A stretch of 64,000 nt of DNA from an uncultured Lachnospiraceae bacterium. GTDB lineage: Bacteria > Bacillota > Clostridia > Lachnospirales > Lachnospiraceae. The stretch lies in the NCBI GenBank assembly GCA_946546945.1, contig CAMNOU010000006.1, positions 1 to 64,000 of the forward strand, in the 5' to 3' direction. How positions within the stretch are numbered: position 1 is the first letter of the stretch; every line of letters starts with the position of its first letter. The notes below the pieces were generated by a model, which saw only the letters and a list, made by a program, of their open reading frames with translations, was not told the origin of the DNA and searched no databases. This document shows positions 17,383 through 27,000 of the stretch, one piece after another. The translations under genes and the position numbers were made by a program.

Positions 17383-17389
17383 AAAACAT

Positions 17390-17455
17390 ATGAAAGATGT
17401 GACAGCAGTCATGAATCTGACCGTAAAGGTATCTGATCTTTTCAAGGATTCCTGA
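17390..17455 (+). CDS. Possible 21-codon leader peptide before hydF
   Basis: ATG 7 nt after the -10 box opens a 21-codon frame, MKDVTAVMNLTVKVSDLFKDS, ending in TGA. It has no Shine-Dalgarno, so it would be translated from a leaderless 5' end. It is followed 41 nt later by a terminator, the usual layout of an attenuation leader. The codons show no run of a single amino acid, so classical amino-acid attenuation is not indicated. It may be chance. Confidence 0.3.
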   Translation: MKDVTAVMNLTVKVSDLFKDS

Positions 17456-17495
17456 GGGGAAAGACAAGTGCGTGTGACATGGATGTGTTTATGTT

Positions 17496-17530
17496 ACCCT
17501 TGTGCCCTTTTCAGGCACAGGGGTTTTTTT
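17496..17530 (+). terminator. Terminator/attenuator in the hydF leader
   Basis: The 11-bp stem ACCCTTGTGCC/GGCACAGGGGT (one G-T pair) has a 7-nt loop and is followed by seven T residues. It lies between the TTGACA promoter and the hydF ribosome site GAGGAG, so it is either the asd terminator or an attenuator for the operon. The promoter upstream of it favours attenuation. Confidence 0.75.
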
Positions 17531-17544
17531 GAGGAGAAAAAAAG

Positions 17545-18771
17545 ATGAGTCTGAACAGTACACCAGGCGCCAACCGTGTTCATATCGGTTTTTTCGGCGT
17601 CCGCAACGCGGGAAAGTCCAGTGTCGTCAATGCCGTGACGGGGCAGGATCTCGCAATTGTATCCGATACGAAGGGAACCACGACGGATCCGGTCTCAAAA
17701 TCTATGGAACTTTTGCCCATCGGGCCGGTGGTCATTATCGATACGCCGGGATTTGATGACGAGGGCAGTCTGGGAGAACTGCGTGTCAGGAAGACAAAAC
17801 AGGTACTGAACCGGACGGATATTGCAGTTCTCGTTGTGGATGCTTCGGAAGGGTTGAAAACGGCAGACAGGGAAATGCTGGAATTGTTCCGCCAGAAGGA
17901 TATTCCGTATGTGATTGCCTATAATAAATCGGATCTTCTGGAACAGGAGCCAAAGCAGGAAAAAGAGGCTGGCAAAGAGGAAACCGGAGAACATGAAATC
18001 TATGTCAGCGCTCTGGAAAAGAAAAATATTTATGAGCTGAAGGAAATGATCGGACGGACCGCGAAGAATCCGGGCAGCCGGGTTGAGATCGTGGGCGATC
18101 TGATCAGCCCGGGAGATCTGCTTGTGCTGGTCGTTCCGATTGATACGGCTGCGCCGAGGGGGAGACTGATCCTGCCGCAGCAGCAGACGATCCGTGATAT
18201 CCTGGATTCCGGAGCTGCCGCGGTTGTTGTGCGGGATGCGGAATTGAAGGATACCCTGGAAACGCTGGGGAAGAAACCGGCTATGGTGATTACGGACAGT
18301 CAGGTATTTCAGAAGGTTTCCAGAATTGTGCCGCAGGATATTCTGCTTACTTCTTTTTCCATCCTGATGGCCCGCTATAAAGGATTTCTCGACGTGGCCG
18401 TACAGGGCGTCCGGGCTGTCGAGACGCTGAAAGACGGCGACCGGGTCCTGATCAGTGAGGGATGTACGCATCACAGACAGTGTGAGGACATCGGGACTGT
18501 CAAGATACCGGCATGGCTGAAGGAATATACCGGGAAAGAGATTTCCTTTGAAACCAGTTCCGGAACCGGATTTGAGGAGGATCTGACTCCTTATCATATG
18601 GTCATCCACTGCGGGGGCTGCATGCTCAATGAGCGGGAGATGAAGTACCGGATGAAATGTGCCGTGGATCAGGGAGTTCCGTTCACGAACTACGGGATCT
18701 TTATTGCATATGTGCATGGGATACTGAAACGCAGCGTGGAGATCTTTCCGCACTTATATGAACAATTCTGA
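17545..18771 (+). CDS. hydF: [FeFe]-hydrogenase H-cluster maturation GTPase HydF
   Basis: A scaffold that receives the 2Fe subcluster made by HydE and HydG and delivers it to HydA. The 408-aa protein has the GTPase motifs GVRNAGKSS (P loop), DTPGFDD (G3) and NKSD (G4), then the cluster ligands CTHH near residue 306 and HCGGC near residue 354. HydE, HydG and HydA are not in this window. It is the first gene of the operon that continues 52 nt later into the NifH-like gene, an unusual association of a [FeFe] maturase with Hyp genes. Confidence 0.93.
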   Translation: MSLNSTPGANRVHIGFFGVRNAGKSSVVNAVTGQDLAIVSDTKGTTTDPVSKSMELLPIGPVVIIDTPGFDDEGSLGELRVRKTKQVLNRTDIAVLVVDASEGLKTADREMLELFRQKDIPYVIAYNKSDLLEQEPKQEKEAGKEETGEHEIYVSALEKKNIYELKEMIGRTAKNPGSRVEIVGDLISPGDLLVLVVPIDTAAPRGRLILPQQQTIRDILDSGAAAVVVRDAELKDTLETLGKKPAMVITDSQVFQKVSRIVPQDILLTSFSILMARYKGFLDVAVQGVRAVETLKDGDRVLISEGCTHHRQCEDIGTVKIPAWLKEYTGKEISFETSSGTGFEEDLTPYHMVIHCGGCMLNEREMKYRMKCAVDQGVPFTNYGIFIAYVHGILKRSVEIFPHLYEQF

Positions 18772-18823
18772 GAGCAGGCCGGCGGCATTCAGCCGTCTGT
18801 ACGGCAGCCGGATGAGGTGAGAG

Positions 18824-19564
18824 ATGAAAAAAATTGCAGTTTACGGAAAGGGAGGCATCGGAAAATCGACGATTGTCTCGAATATGGCGGCAGCCCTGGC
18901 GCTCGAAGGATACCGGGTGGCACAGATCGGCTGTGATCCGAAGGCGGATTCCACGATCGGACTCCGGCACGGAGAGCCGCTTGCGACCGTGCTTCAGACA
19001 TTCCGTGAGAAGAAAAATGATTTTGCCCTGGATGATATCGTCAGGGAAGGCTATGCCGGCGTGGTATGTGTGGAGGCCGGAGGACCGGTCCCGGGCATGG
19101 GGTGTGCCGGCCGGGGCATTATTACGGCACTGGAAAAACTGGAGGCAAAGGGATTCTACGAGACATACAGGCCGGATATTGTTTTTTACGATGTCCTGGG
19201 CGATGTGGTGTGCGGAGGTTTTTCCATGCCGATGCGAAGCGGGTACGCGGATGAAGTCTATATCGTTTCCTCCGGAGAAAACATGTCCATCTATGCGGCC
19301 GCGAATATTGCGTCCGCAGTCAGGAATTTCAAAGGCAGGGGCTACGCGTCGCTGGGAGGCGTGATCCTGAACCGCAGGAATGTGAAGAACGAAGAGCAGA
19401 AAGTAAGGGAACTGTGTGAGGATTTCGAAACGAAGATCGTCGGAGCTATCGATTATTCCGAACTGATTCAGGATGCGGACGAAAGAAGGATCACCCTGAT
19501 GGAGGCATATCCGGACAGCGTGATCGCAGAGGAATTCCGGAGGCTTGCAAAAATATGCTGTTGA
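18824..19564 (+). CDS. NifH-like ATP-dependent reductase, copy 1
   Basis: A 246-aa iron-protein homologue (NifH is about 290). It keeps the P loop GKGGIGKST, the switch GCDPKADST and both cluster cysteines at the subunit interface, Cys94 in GMGCAGRG and Cys130 in GDVVCGGF. It should therefore dimerise around a [4Fe-4S] cluster and pass electrons with ATP hydrolysis. It is shorter at the C-terminus than true NifH. The following NifD-like gene overlaps it by 10 nt. It belongs to the uncharacterised nitrogenase-like (Nfl) class rather than nitrogen fixation; the target is presumably the next two gene products. Confidence 0.9.
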   Translation: MKKIAVYGKGGIGKSTIVSNMAAALALEGYRVAQIGCDPKADSTIGLRHGEPLATVLQTFREKKNDFALDDIVREGYAGVVCVEAGGPVPGMGCAGRGIITALEKLEAKGFYETYRPDIVFYDVLGDVVCGGFSMPMRSGYADEVYIVSSGENMSIYAAANIASAVRNFKGRGYASLGGVILNRRNVKNEEQKVRELCEDFETKIVGAIDYSELIQDADERRITLMEAYPDSVIAEEFRRLAKICC

Positions 19565-20886
19565 ATGTGAAAGAGGCAAAGGTGCCAATCAGGGAAGCCC
19601 GTTTTCCGGCCCCGTTTCAGGAGGGGCTGGAGTACAGTTCTCCGGCCCGGGGCACGTGGAATATTGTACATACCGGCATGCTGATTCCGGAAGCGCATCA
19701 GATCTTTGTCTGTGCGCTCGGCTGCCTTCGGGGAGTGGTTCTCACGGCAGCGGAGATGAATGCGCTGGACCGGTATTCCGCGATTCAGATCCGGGAGGAA
19801 AATGTGCTGGACGGCGGCATGGAGGAGCTGATGATCGAAGGGGTCGCGGATGTTCTTGCGAAACTGGATTACCGGCCGCGCGCCATCCTTCTTTTCATCA
19901 GCTGTCAGCATTTTTTCCTGGCCTATGATAAAGAGCTGGTGTTCCGGACACTTCGGGAACGTTTCCCGGATATTAAGTTCGCAGACTGTTACATGATCCC
20001 GACGCTCAGAAAGAGCGGACTGACTCCGGATCAGAAGATGCGGATCCAGATGTACAGTATGTGGGAAAAAAGAGAAAAGAAGAAAAAGGTCAATCTGATC
20101 GGGAGCAATCTGAGGACGTCTCCGTCTTCGGAACTGGTACAGATGGTGGAAAATGCCGGCTATGCGTTCTGGGATCTCTACCGGTGCAGAACCTTTGACG
20201 ACTATATGGATATGGCGGAGGCAAAGCTGAATATCGTCTATGAGCCACTTGCGCTCATGGCTGCGGAGGAACTCAAAAAACGGCTGGGACAGGAATATCT
20301 GTATCTGTCGTTCAGTTTTGATTTTGATGAGCTTGAAGATAATTACAGGAAGCTTGCCGCTGCGCTGGAGACAGAAAAACCGGATTTTTCCGGGCTGCAG
20401 AAAAAAGCGGACGAAGCCATGCTCCGCGCAAAAGAGGTGATCGGAGACACGCCTGTGGCGGTGGATTATACGTTTACCTTTCGCATTCTGAGCTTTGCGC
20501 GGATGCTGCTCGAATACGGATTCCGAGTCACAGAAATCTATGCGGATGCTTTTGCTGCCGAAGATGAGGAAAACTTCCGCTGGATCCGGGAGCATTTTCC
20601 GGATATGATCATCTCGGCGACGAACCGCCCGGAAATGAGATTTCTGTATCACGGAGATGACGCCGGAGACGGCGGGACAAAGCGCCAGCGCGTACTGGCG
20701 GTCGGACAGAAGGCGGCGTATTTTACCCGGACCGATTATTTTGTCAATGTCGCGGAGAGCGGCGGATACTATGGATATGATGGCATCATCCGGATCGCGG
20801 ATCTGATGATTGATGCCTGGAAAAATAAAAAAGACAGGAAGTCCATCATCCAGAAAAAGGGATATGGATGTGAGAGCTGCTTATGA
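19555..20886 (+). CDS. NifD-like nitrogenase component 1 protein, copy 1
   Basis: A 443-aa homologue of nitrogenase component 1 alpha chains. Candidate cluster cysteines are Cys53 and Cys57 (FVCALGC) and Cys117 (FISCQHF), in the places of the NifD P-cluster ligands. By eye, the FeMo-cofactor cysteine (NifD Cys275) aligns with Glu230 in NIVYEP, so no FeMo-co is expected. A cysteine in the segment RCRTFDDY (Cys211) is shared with copy 2 and looks family-specific. The C-terminus ends in CESCL. The start overlaps the NifH-like gene and has GGAGG about 11 nt upstream. The role is unknown. Confidence 0.82.
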   Translation: MLLNVKEAKVPIREARFPAPFQEGLEYSSPARGTWNIVHTGMLIPEAHQIFVCALGCLRGVVLTAAEMNALDRYSAIQIREENVLDGGMEELMIEGVADVLAKLDYRPRAILLFISCQHFFLAYDKELVFRTLRERFPDIKFADCYMIPTLRKSGLTPDQKMRIQMYSMWEKREKKKKVNLIGSNLRTSPSSELVQMVENAGYAFWDLYRCRTFDDYMDMAEAKLNIVYEPLALMAAEELKKRLGQEYLYLSFSFDFDELEDNYRKLAAALETEKPDFSGLQKKADEAMLRAKEVIGDTPVAVDYTFTFRILSFARMLLEYGFRVTEIYADAFAAEDEENFRWIREHFPDMIISATNRPEMRFLYHGDDAGDGGTKRQRVLAVGQKAAYFTRTDYFVNVAESGGYYGYDGIIRIADLMIDAWKNKKDRKSIIQKKGYGCESCL

Positions 20887-22046
20887 AACAGGTAACAGGA
20901 AGGATCTGCACGTATTCATCGGATGAATTCGGTATCTGCTCAGCGCTTTATGAGCTGGGGGGCATGGTGGTCATGCATGATGCGTCCGGATGCAATTCGA
21001 CGTATACGACGCATGATGAACCGCGCTGGTATGACATGGACAGCATGATCTTCATCTCCGCCATCTCCGAGGCAGAGGCGATCATGGGTGATGACGATAA
21101 GTTCATTCATGACCTGACGGAGACGGCACAGGAGCTGCAGCCGGAGTTTGTCGCGCTGGTCGGAGCCCCGATTCCGTATATGATCGGGACGGATCTGGAT
21201 GCAATCGCGAGGATCGTGCAGGAAAAAACGGGCATCCCGGCCTTTGGGTTTGCCGCAAATGGGATGAACGATTACACAAAGGGCATCTCCATGGCCTTAA
21301 AGAAGATCGTTCATGTCTTCTGTGAAAAAAGAGAGTATGAAAAAAACCCGGAGTGTCCGGTGGTCAACATCATTGGAGCAACGCCGCTTGATTTTTCTCT
21401 GAACCGGAGCGTGGAATCCATGCAGGCATGGATCACTGAGAACCGGATGCAAAACGGAGTCTGCCTGGCCATGGGCTGCACGAAAGAGCAGATCGGCTCG
21501 ATGGCAGAGGCGGATGTGAATCTGGTGGTATCCCGCGGAGGACTGGCGGCAGCGGAATACATGGAAGAGAACTTCGGGATCCCCTATGTGGCCGGCATCC
21601 CGTTCGGGGAACGCTTCGGCGCGCAGCTGGCAGAAGAGGTCAGAAAGGCCGCGGCAGACGGAGTCAGCCGGATCGGATACCCGGACAGAGAAGCAGACTC
21701 TCTGACAGAGAAAAAGAAATATGTTCTGATCGGCGACAGCGTCTTCGCCTCGAGTCTTGCAGCGGCGCTTTGGATGGAGGCAAAGATGGATGTCCGGGTG
21801 CTGTGCCCGCTTGATACAGAAGAAAAGCTTCTGAAAAACAATGCGGTCCGGACACCGGAGGAAGATGACATCCTGAGGGAAATCAAAGACGCGGACGCGG
21901 TGATCGCGGATCCGCTGTACAGGCCGCTGACAGACAGGCAGAAGATGATAGAGCTGCCCCACGAGGCTTTTTCGGGAAGAATCTATGATTCTGTGAATCC
22001 GAATCTGATCGGGGCAAATTTGAAAGGATGGATAGAACAATGCTGA
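20883..22046 (+). CDS. NifK-like nitrogenase component 1 protein, copy 1
   Basis: A 387-aa beta-type component 1 homologue starting in a 4-nt ATGA overlap. Two P-cluster-type cysteines are present, Cys19 (FGICSALY) and Cys37 (DASGCNS). The third position reads [13 protein letters not shown] where NifK has a cysteine, so the cluster would be asymmetric. The DEPRWY motif after Cys37 is shared with copy 2. It presumably pairs with the upstream D-like subunit as an alpha2beta2 reductase fed by the NifH-like protein. No known substrate gene is adjacent. Confidence 0.82.
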   Translation: MKQVTGRICTYSSDEFGICSALYELGGMVVMHDASGCNSTYTTHDEPRWYDMDSMIFISAISEAEAIMGDDDKFIHDLTETAQELQPEFVALVGAPIPYMIGTDLDAIARIVQEKTGIPAFGFAANGMNDYTKGISMALKKIVHVFCEKREYEKNPECPVVNIIGATPLDFSLNRSVESMQAWITENRMQNGVCLAMGCTKEQIGSMAEADVNLVVSRGGLAAAEYMEENFGIPYVAGIPFGERFGAQLAEEVRKAAADGVSRIGYPDREADSLTEKKKYVLIGDSVFASSLAAALWMEAKMDVRVLCPLDTEEKLLKNNAVRTPEEDDILREIKDADAVIADPLYRPLTDRQKMIELPHEAFSGRIYDSVNPNLIGANLKGWIEQC

Positions 22047-22792
22047 AACTTGCGATTTACGGGAAAGGCGGGATCGGAAAATCAACAACGACAGCCAATC
22101 TGGCTGCGGCTTTTGCTGTTCTCGGCAAAAAAGTGATTCAGATCGGATGTGATCCGAAGGCCGATTCGACGATCAACCTTCTGGGAGGGCATCCTCTGCT
22201 TCCGGTCATGAATTATATCCGCGACCGGGATGAGGAGCCGGAGTCTTTGGAGGAGATCGCAAAGGAGGGATTCGGCGGCGTTCTGTGCATCGAGACGGGA
22301 GGGCCGACCCCGGGACTCGGATGTGCCGGAAGAGGCATCATTACTACCTTCAGCCTGCTGGAGGATCTCGAATTGTTTGAGACCTGTCAGCCGGATGTGG
22401 TGCTTTATGACGTCCTCGGCGATGTTGTGTGCGGCGGCTTTGCCGCGCCGATCCGCGAGGGCTATGCGGAACATATCCTGATCGTGACGTCAGGGGAGAA
22501 GATGGCACTTTACGCAGCCAACAATATTAATACGGCGGTAAAGAATTTTGAGGACCGCGGTTACGCGACGGTGAAGGGAATTATTCTGAACCGTAGAAAT
22601 GTGGAGAATGAATATGAAAAGGTATCTGCTTTTGCCGCAGAGAACGGACTTGAGATCATAGCGGATATCCCAAGGAGCAATGACATCACGCGTTACGAGG
22701 ATCAGGGGATGACCGTGATAGAAGGCGACCGCGATCTGCCGGTCAGCCGGATCTATCTGGATCTCGCGAGAAGATTATTGGAGGAATCATGA
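22040..22792 (+). CDS. NifH-like ATP-dependent reductase, copy 2
   Basis: From the ATG at 22040 ([10 protein letters not shown], matching the family N-terminus) the protein is 250 aa; the track start at 22028 adds four residues. P loop GKGGIGKST, Cys95 in GLGCAGRG and Cys131 in GDVVCGGF are intact. It overlaps the end of the K-like gene by 7 nt (ATGCTGA). It is clearly a paralogue of copy 1. Having a dedicated iron protein for each component 1 pair suggests two distinct reductases rather than a simple dosage effect. Confidence 0.9.
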   Translation: MLKLAIYGKGGIGKSTTTANLAAAFAVLGKKVIQIGCDPKADSTINLLGGHPLLPVMNYIRDRDEEPESLEEIAKEGFGGVLCIETGGPTPGLGCAGRGIITTFSLLEDLELFETCQPDVVLYDVLGDVVCGGFAAPIREGYAEHILIVTSGEKMALYAANNINTAVKNFEDRGYATVKGIILNRRNVENEYEKVSAFAAENGLEIIADIPRSNDITRYEDQGMTVIEGDRDLPVSRIYLDLARRLLEES

Positions 22793-24096
22793 AAAACGAG
22801 GTTTATTCGATAACAGCCGCCGAACTGGCGCAGAGAGGAAAAGAGAATGTTCCGGATGAGCTGCAGTCATCCAGACACCTGATCTACAGTTCCCCGGCGA
22901 CCCTGTCTTTTAACTCTCCGGGCGCACAGGGCTTTGGCGTGAAGAGAGCGGGGCTGTCGATCCCCGGATCCGTGATGCTTCTGGTGGCGCCGGGGTGCTG
23001 CGGAAGAAATACGATGATGCCGGTCGACCCGGGCGAGTTCGGTTCAAAGTTTTTTTATCTTCTGCAGGATGATACAGACATTGTGACCGGACGCCATCTG
23101 AACAAGATTTCAAAGGCGGTCAAAGAGGTGGTGGATTCGCTGGAGGAGAAGCCATCCGCGGTGATGATCTGCATCACCTGTGTGGATGCTTTGCTCGGGA
23201 CAGATATGGAGCGTGTCTGTAAAAAGGCGTCGGATTATGCGGGGGTTCCCGTTCTTCCGTGCTATATGTACGCGCTGACCAGAGAGGGAAGAGTGCCGCC
23301 CATGGTGGCTGTGCAGAAGACCATTTATTCACTTCTGGAAAAAACAGACAGAAAGCGGGATGCGGTCAATCTGCTGGGAGAGTTTGCTCCCTTTGCGGAT
23401 GACTGTGAACTTTATGAAATCTTAAAGGATCTTGGGATCCGTAAGGTGCGTGAGATCTCCCGCTGTCAGACCTTTGATGAGTACCGGCAGATGGCAGAGG
23501 CGAATTTTAACATTGTACTCAATCCGGAGAGCCGCCTGGCTGCGGGGGATCTGAAAAAAAGACTGAATATCCCGGCACTCGAGATGACCAGAGTCTATCA
23601 GATCGACAAGATACGGAAACAGTATGAACTGTTTGCGGCCGCGCTTCATGTAACCATCGATGATGAAAAGTGGTACCGGGAAGCCGAGGCAGCGGTCCGG
23701 GATTTTACGGAATGTTATCCGGATACAGAATTTGTCGTGGGAGAATGGCTGAACGCGGATCCGTTTGAGCTTTCCCTGGCGCTGATCCGTTACGGACACC
23801 GGGTAAGTGAGATCTACGGAACGGTGACCGGTACAAATTTTGTTTATATCAGAAAAATCGCTGCGCTGAGCCCGGATACCAGAATCTATACGAATCTGTC
23901 CCCGACGATGTTAAATTACAATATCACGGGATCCGGGGCAGCCTGCTCGATCGGAAAAGACGCGGCGTACTATCATCCCGACAGTGTGAATGTCGCCTGG
24001 AATGAAGAGAACAAGCCGTTCGGATACCGGGGGCTTGCGAAATTGTTTCAGGAATTAAAGAGTGCGATGGACCGCACGGAAAGGAGCGGCAGATGA
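22789..24096 (+). CDS. NifD-like nitrogenase component 1 protein, copy 2
   Basis: 435 aa, in an ATGA overlap with the NifH-like gene. Likely cluster ligands are in APGCCGR (Cys70/71) and ICITC (Cys128/131). The segment [15 protein letters not shown] with Cys226 mirrors RCRTFDDYMDMAEA of copy 1, which shows paralogy. The FeMo-co cysteine position holds Asn245 (NIVLNP). The cysteine spacing near residue 70 differs from copy 1, so the two complexes may bind different clusters or have different roles, as NifDK and NifEN do. Function unknown. Confidence 0.82.
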   Translation: MKNEVYSITAAELAQRGKENVPDELQSSRHLIYSSPATLSFNSPGAQGFGVKRAGLSIPGSVMLLVAPGCCGRNTMMPVDPGEFGSKFFYLLQDDTDIVTGRHLNKISKAVKEVVDSLEEKPSAVMICITCVDALLGTDMERVCKKASDYAGVPVLPCYMYALTREGRVPPMVAVQKTIYSLLEKTDRKRDAVNLLGEFAPFADDCELYEILKDLGIRKVREISRCQTFDEYRQMAEANFNIVLNPESRLAAGDLKKRLNIPALEMTRVYQIDKIRKQYELFAAALHVTIDDEKWYREAEAAVRDFTECYPDTEFVVGEWLNADPFELSLALIRYGHRVSEIYGTVTGTNFVYIRKIAALSPDTRIYTNLSPTMLNYNITGSGAACSIGKDAAYYHPDSVNVAWNEENKPFGYRGLAKLFQELKSAMDRTERSGR

Positions 24097-27000
24097 AAGG
24101 ATTATTAAAATATTTGTCCCCTTTTGCACCGGATCAGTCCGGAGCGGTGTCTGTATTCTATACCATGGGAGGCATCACTGTGATCTGTGACGCGGGAGGC
24201 TGTACCGGGAATATCTGCGGATTTGACGAACCGAGGTGGTTCATGGAAAAAAGCGCGGTTTTCAGCGCCGGCCTTCGCGATATGGACGCGATCCTGGGAC
24301 GGGATGACCGTCTGGTCGAAAAGCTGAAGGATGCGGCTTCCCGTCTGGGAGGGAATTTTGCCGCGATCATCGGCACACCGGTGCCGGCGGTTATCGCGAC
24401 TGATTTTCAGGCCATAAAACGGATGGCAGAGAAACGCTGCGGCATGCCGGTCATGACGGTTGCCTGTACCGGAACACGGCTCTACGATGAGGGAGCAAAA
24501 GAGGCGTATCTGGAATTGTTCCGCACGTTTGCCGGAGAGGACGTAAAGCCCGATCCGAAGACCATCGGTGTGATCGGGGCGATCCCGCTGGATACGACTT
24601 ATCTGCATGCGGACCAGTTCCTGAAAAAGCAGTACGAAGAACAGGGCTATGATCGAATCTGGTGTTACGGGATGGGAGCTGGCCTCGAAGAGGTAAAGCA
24701 GGCAGGCGCGGCTTCTCTCAACATTGTCCTGTCGCCGGCCGGACTGGCGGCGGCCAGGTATCTGGAAAAAACCTTCGGCACTCCCTATGAAGTACGGTTT
24801 GATCTGCTTTCCGACCAACTGAAGGCCGGACTCAGACAGCTGACAGGAAAAAAAGTACTGATCGTCCATCAGCAGGCGGCGGCCAATGCCATGAGAGAAG
24901 AGATCCGGAAGGCCGGAAATGCCGATGTGGTCTGCGGGACCTGGTTTATGCAGGAAGAAGAACTTTCTGAACCGCAGGACGTGCGGTTTGAGCGGGAAGA
25001 TCAGTTTATCGAATATATAGAATCGGAACAGTTTGACGCCATTGTCGCTGATCAGATGTTCCGCAGAGCTTTGAAGAATTACCGGGGGATTTTTATAGAG
25101 GCAAATCATTTTGCCGTTTCCGGGATACCGGATGACAGTGTGCCTGCGGCGGAAGAACCGGATCTTTTGTTGACGACGAATGTGGTGCGTGTGTACGGGA
25201 TTGTACAGGGCGTGGGCTTCCGGCCGTTCGTGAGCAGGATCGCTGACCGGGCAGGCGTGACCGGGAGCGTGGCAAATAAGGGCTCCTATGTGGAAATATT
25301 CCTGAATGGCAGTCCTGAAGCCAGAAAACAGTTTTTATACGATCTGGAACATTGTGCCCCGGAGCGGTCTTCCATCCTGAAGATCGATGTTTCAGAATGT
25401 GCGCGGCGTCCGTTCGACCGGTTTGCTATTATTGAGAGTGAGAAGGAGACGGGAGATATCTTTGTCTCGCCGGATATCGCGACCTGTCCGAAGTGCAGAC
25501 AGGAACTGTATGATCCGTCGAACCGCAGGTATATGCATCCATTCATCAACTGCACGGCGTGCGGGCCGCGGCTGACGATTCTGGATTCGATGCCCTATGA
25601 CCGGGAGCGCACAAGCATGGGCGAATTTCCCATGTGCCCGGAATGCGAGTATGAATATACCCATGCGGAAACCAGACGCTATGACGCGCAGCCGGTCTGC
25701 TGCAATGACTGCGGGCCGGAGGTCTATCTGCTGGGCCGGAAGGAGCGCGGCAGAGAGGCGATCACCTTTGTGCGGAAGGCGATCCTGGAGGGAAAGATTA
25801 TTGCAGTCAAGGGAATCGGCGGCTTCCATCTGTGCTGTGACGCTGCAAACGAGGCTGCCGTTGCCCGCCTGAGGCAATTAAAGCACCGGCCGGCGAAGCC
25901 GTTCGCAGTCATGATGCGTAATCTGGAGACTGTGGAGGCCGAGTGTGAAGTATCGGAGGCGGAAAAGGAAGTGCTGGACGGCCATCAGAAGCCGATCATT
26001 CTGCTGAAGCGAAAGCCCGGCAGCCGTCTTGCCCCTTCGGTTGCTCCGGACAATCCGAGGGTCGGGGTCATGCTTCCGTACGCCCCGGTGCAGATGCTTT
26101 TATTTGATTACAATGATGACATAGAGATGACGACAGACAGTTTCGTCATGACCAGCGGCAACGTGTCGGGCGCGCCGATCTGCCGCACAGATGAGGACGC
26201 TGTGAAGGAACTGAGCAGTTTTTGCGATCTCATTTTGTCTCACAACCGCAGGATCCGGCTTCGGGCAGATGACTCTGTCATGGGCTTTTATCAGGACGAA
26301 CCCTATATGATCCGGAGATCAAGAGGGTACGCCCCCCTTCCGGTCATGATGAGCGAAGCCCGGACGGGGCAGGTGCTGGCTGTCGGAGGAGAACTGAAAA
26401 ACACGTTCTGTATTGGAAAAAACCAGCTTTTCTATCCTTCTCCGTATGTAGGAGATATGGCTGATCCGCGGACGGTGAACGCCTTGAGGGAATCGATTCG
26501 GAGGATGGAAGAACTTCTGGAGACGAAGCCGGAGCTCGTTGTCTGTGATATGCATCCGAAGTATAATACAACGGTCGTGGCAAAGGAACAGGGGATTCCC
26601 CTTCAGATGGTGCAGCATCATTACGCGCATATCCTGTCCTGTATGGCGGAAAATGATGTGCCGGAAAATGAAAAGATCATCGGCGTTTCCTTTGACGGGA
26701 CCGGATACGGCACGGACCAGACCATATGGGGAGGCGAATTCCTGATCTGTGATTACAACGGCTTTGAACGTGCGGGCAGCATCCGTCCGTTCCTGCAGAT
26801 CGGCGGGGATGTCTCTGCCAGAGAAGGATGGCGGATCGCGGTCGCTATGATCAATGAGCTCTTTGCGGATCAGGCGGAAGAGATGGTGCGGAAGCTGGAT
26901 CTTTGCCCGCCGGATATGCAAAAGCTCTATGTACGGATGGCAGAAAGAAAGATCAACTGTGTGGATTCGACCAGCGCGGGGCGGCTGTTTGACGCCGTCA

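Noticed and set aside
19468-20652. 394-codon minus-strand ORF opposite the NifD-like gene
   Set aside because: Shadow of a real gene; the plus-strand protein has clear family motifs and operon overlaps.
18824-25130. Nitrogen-fixation genes (nifHDK)
   Set aside because: The FeMo-co cysteine is absent in both D copies, component lengths are short, and nifB, nifE, nifN and nifV are missing. They are nitrogenase-like proteins.
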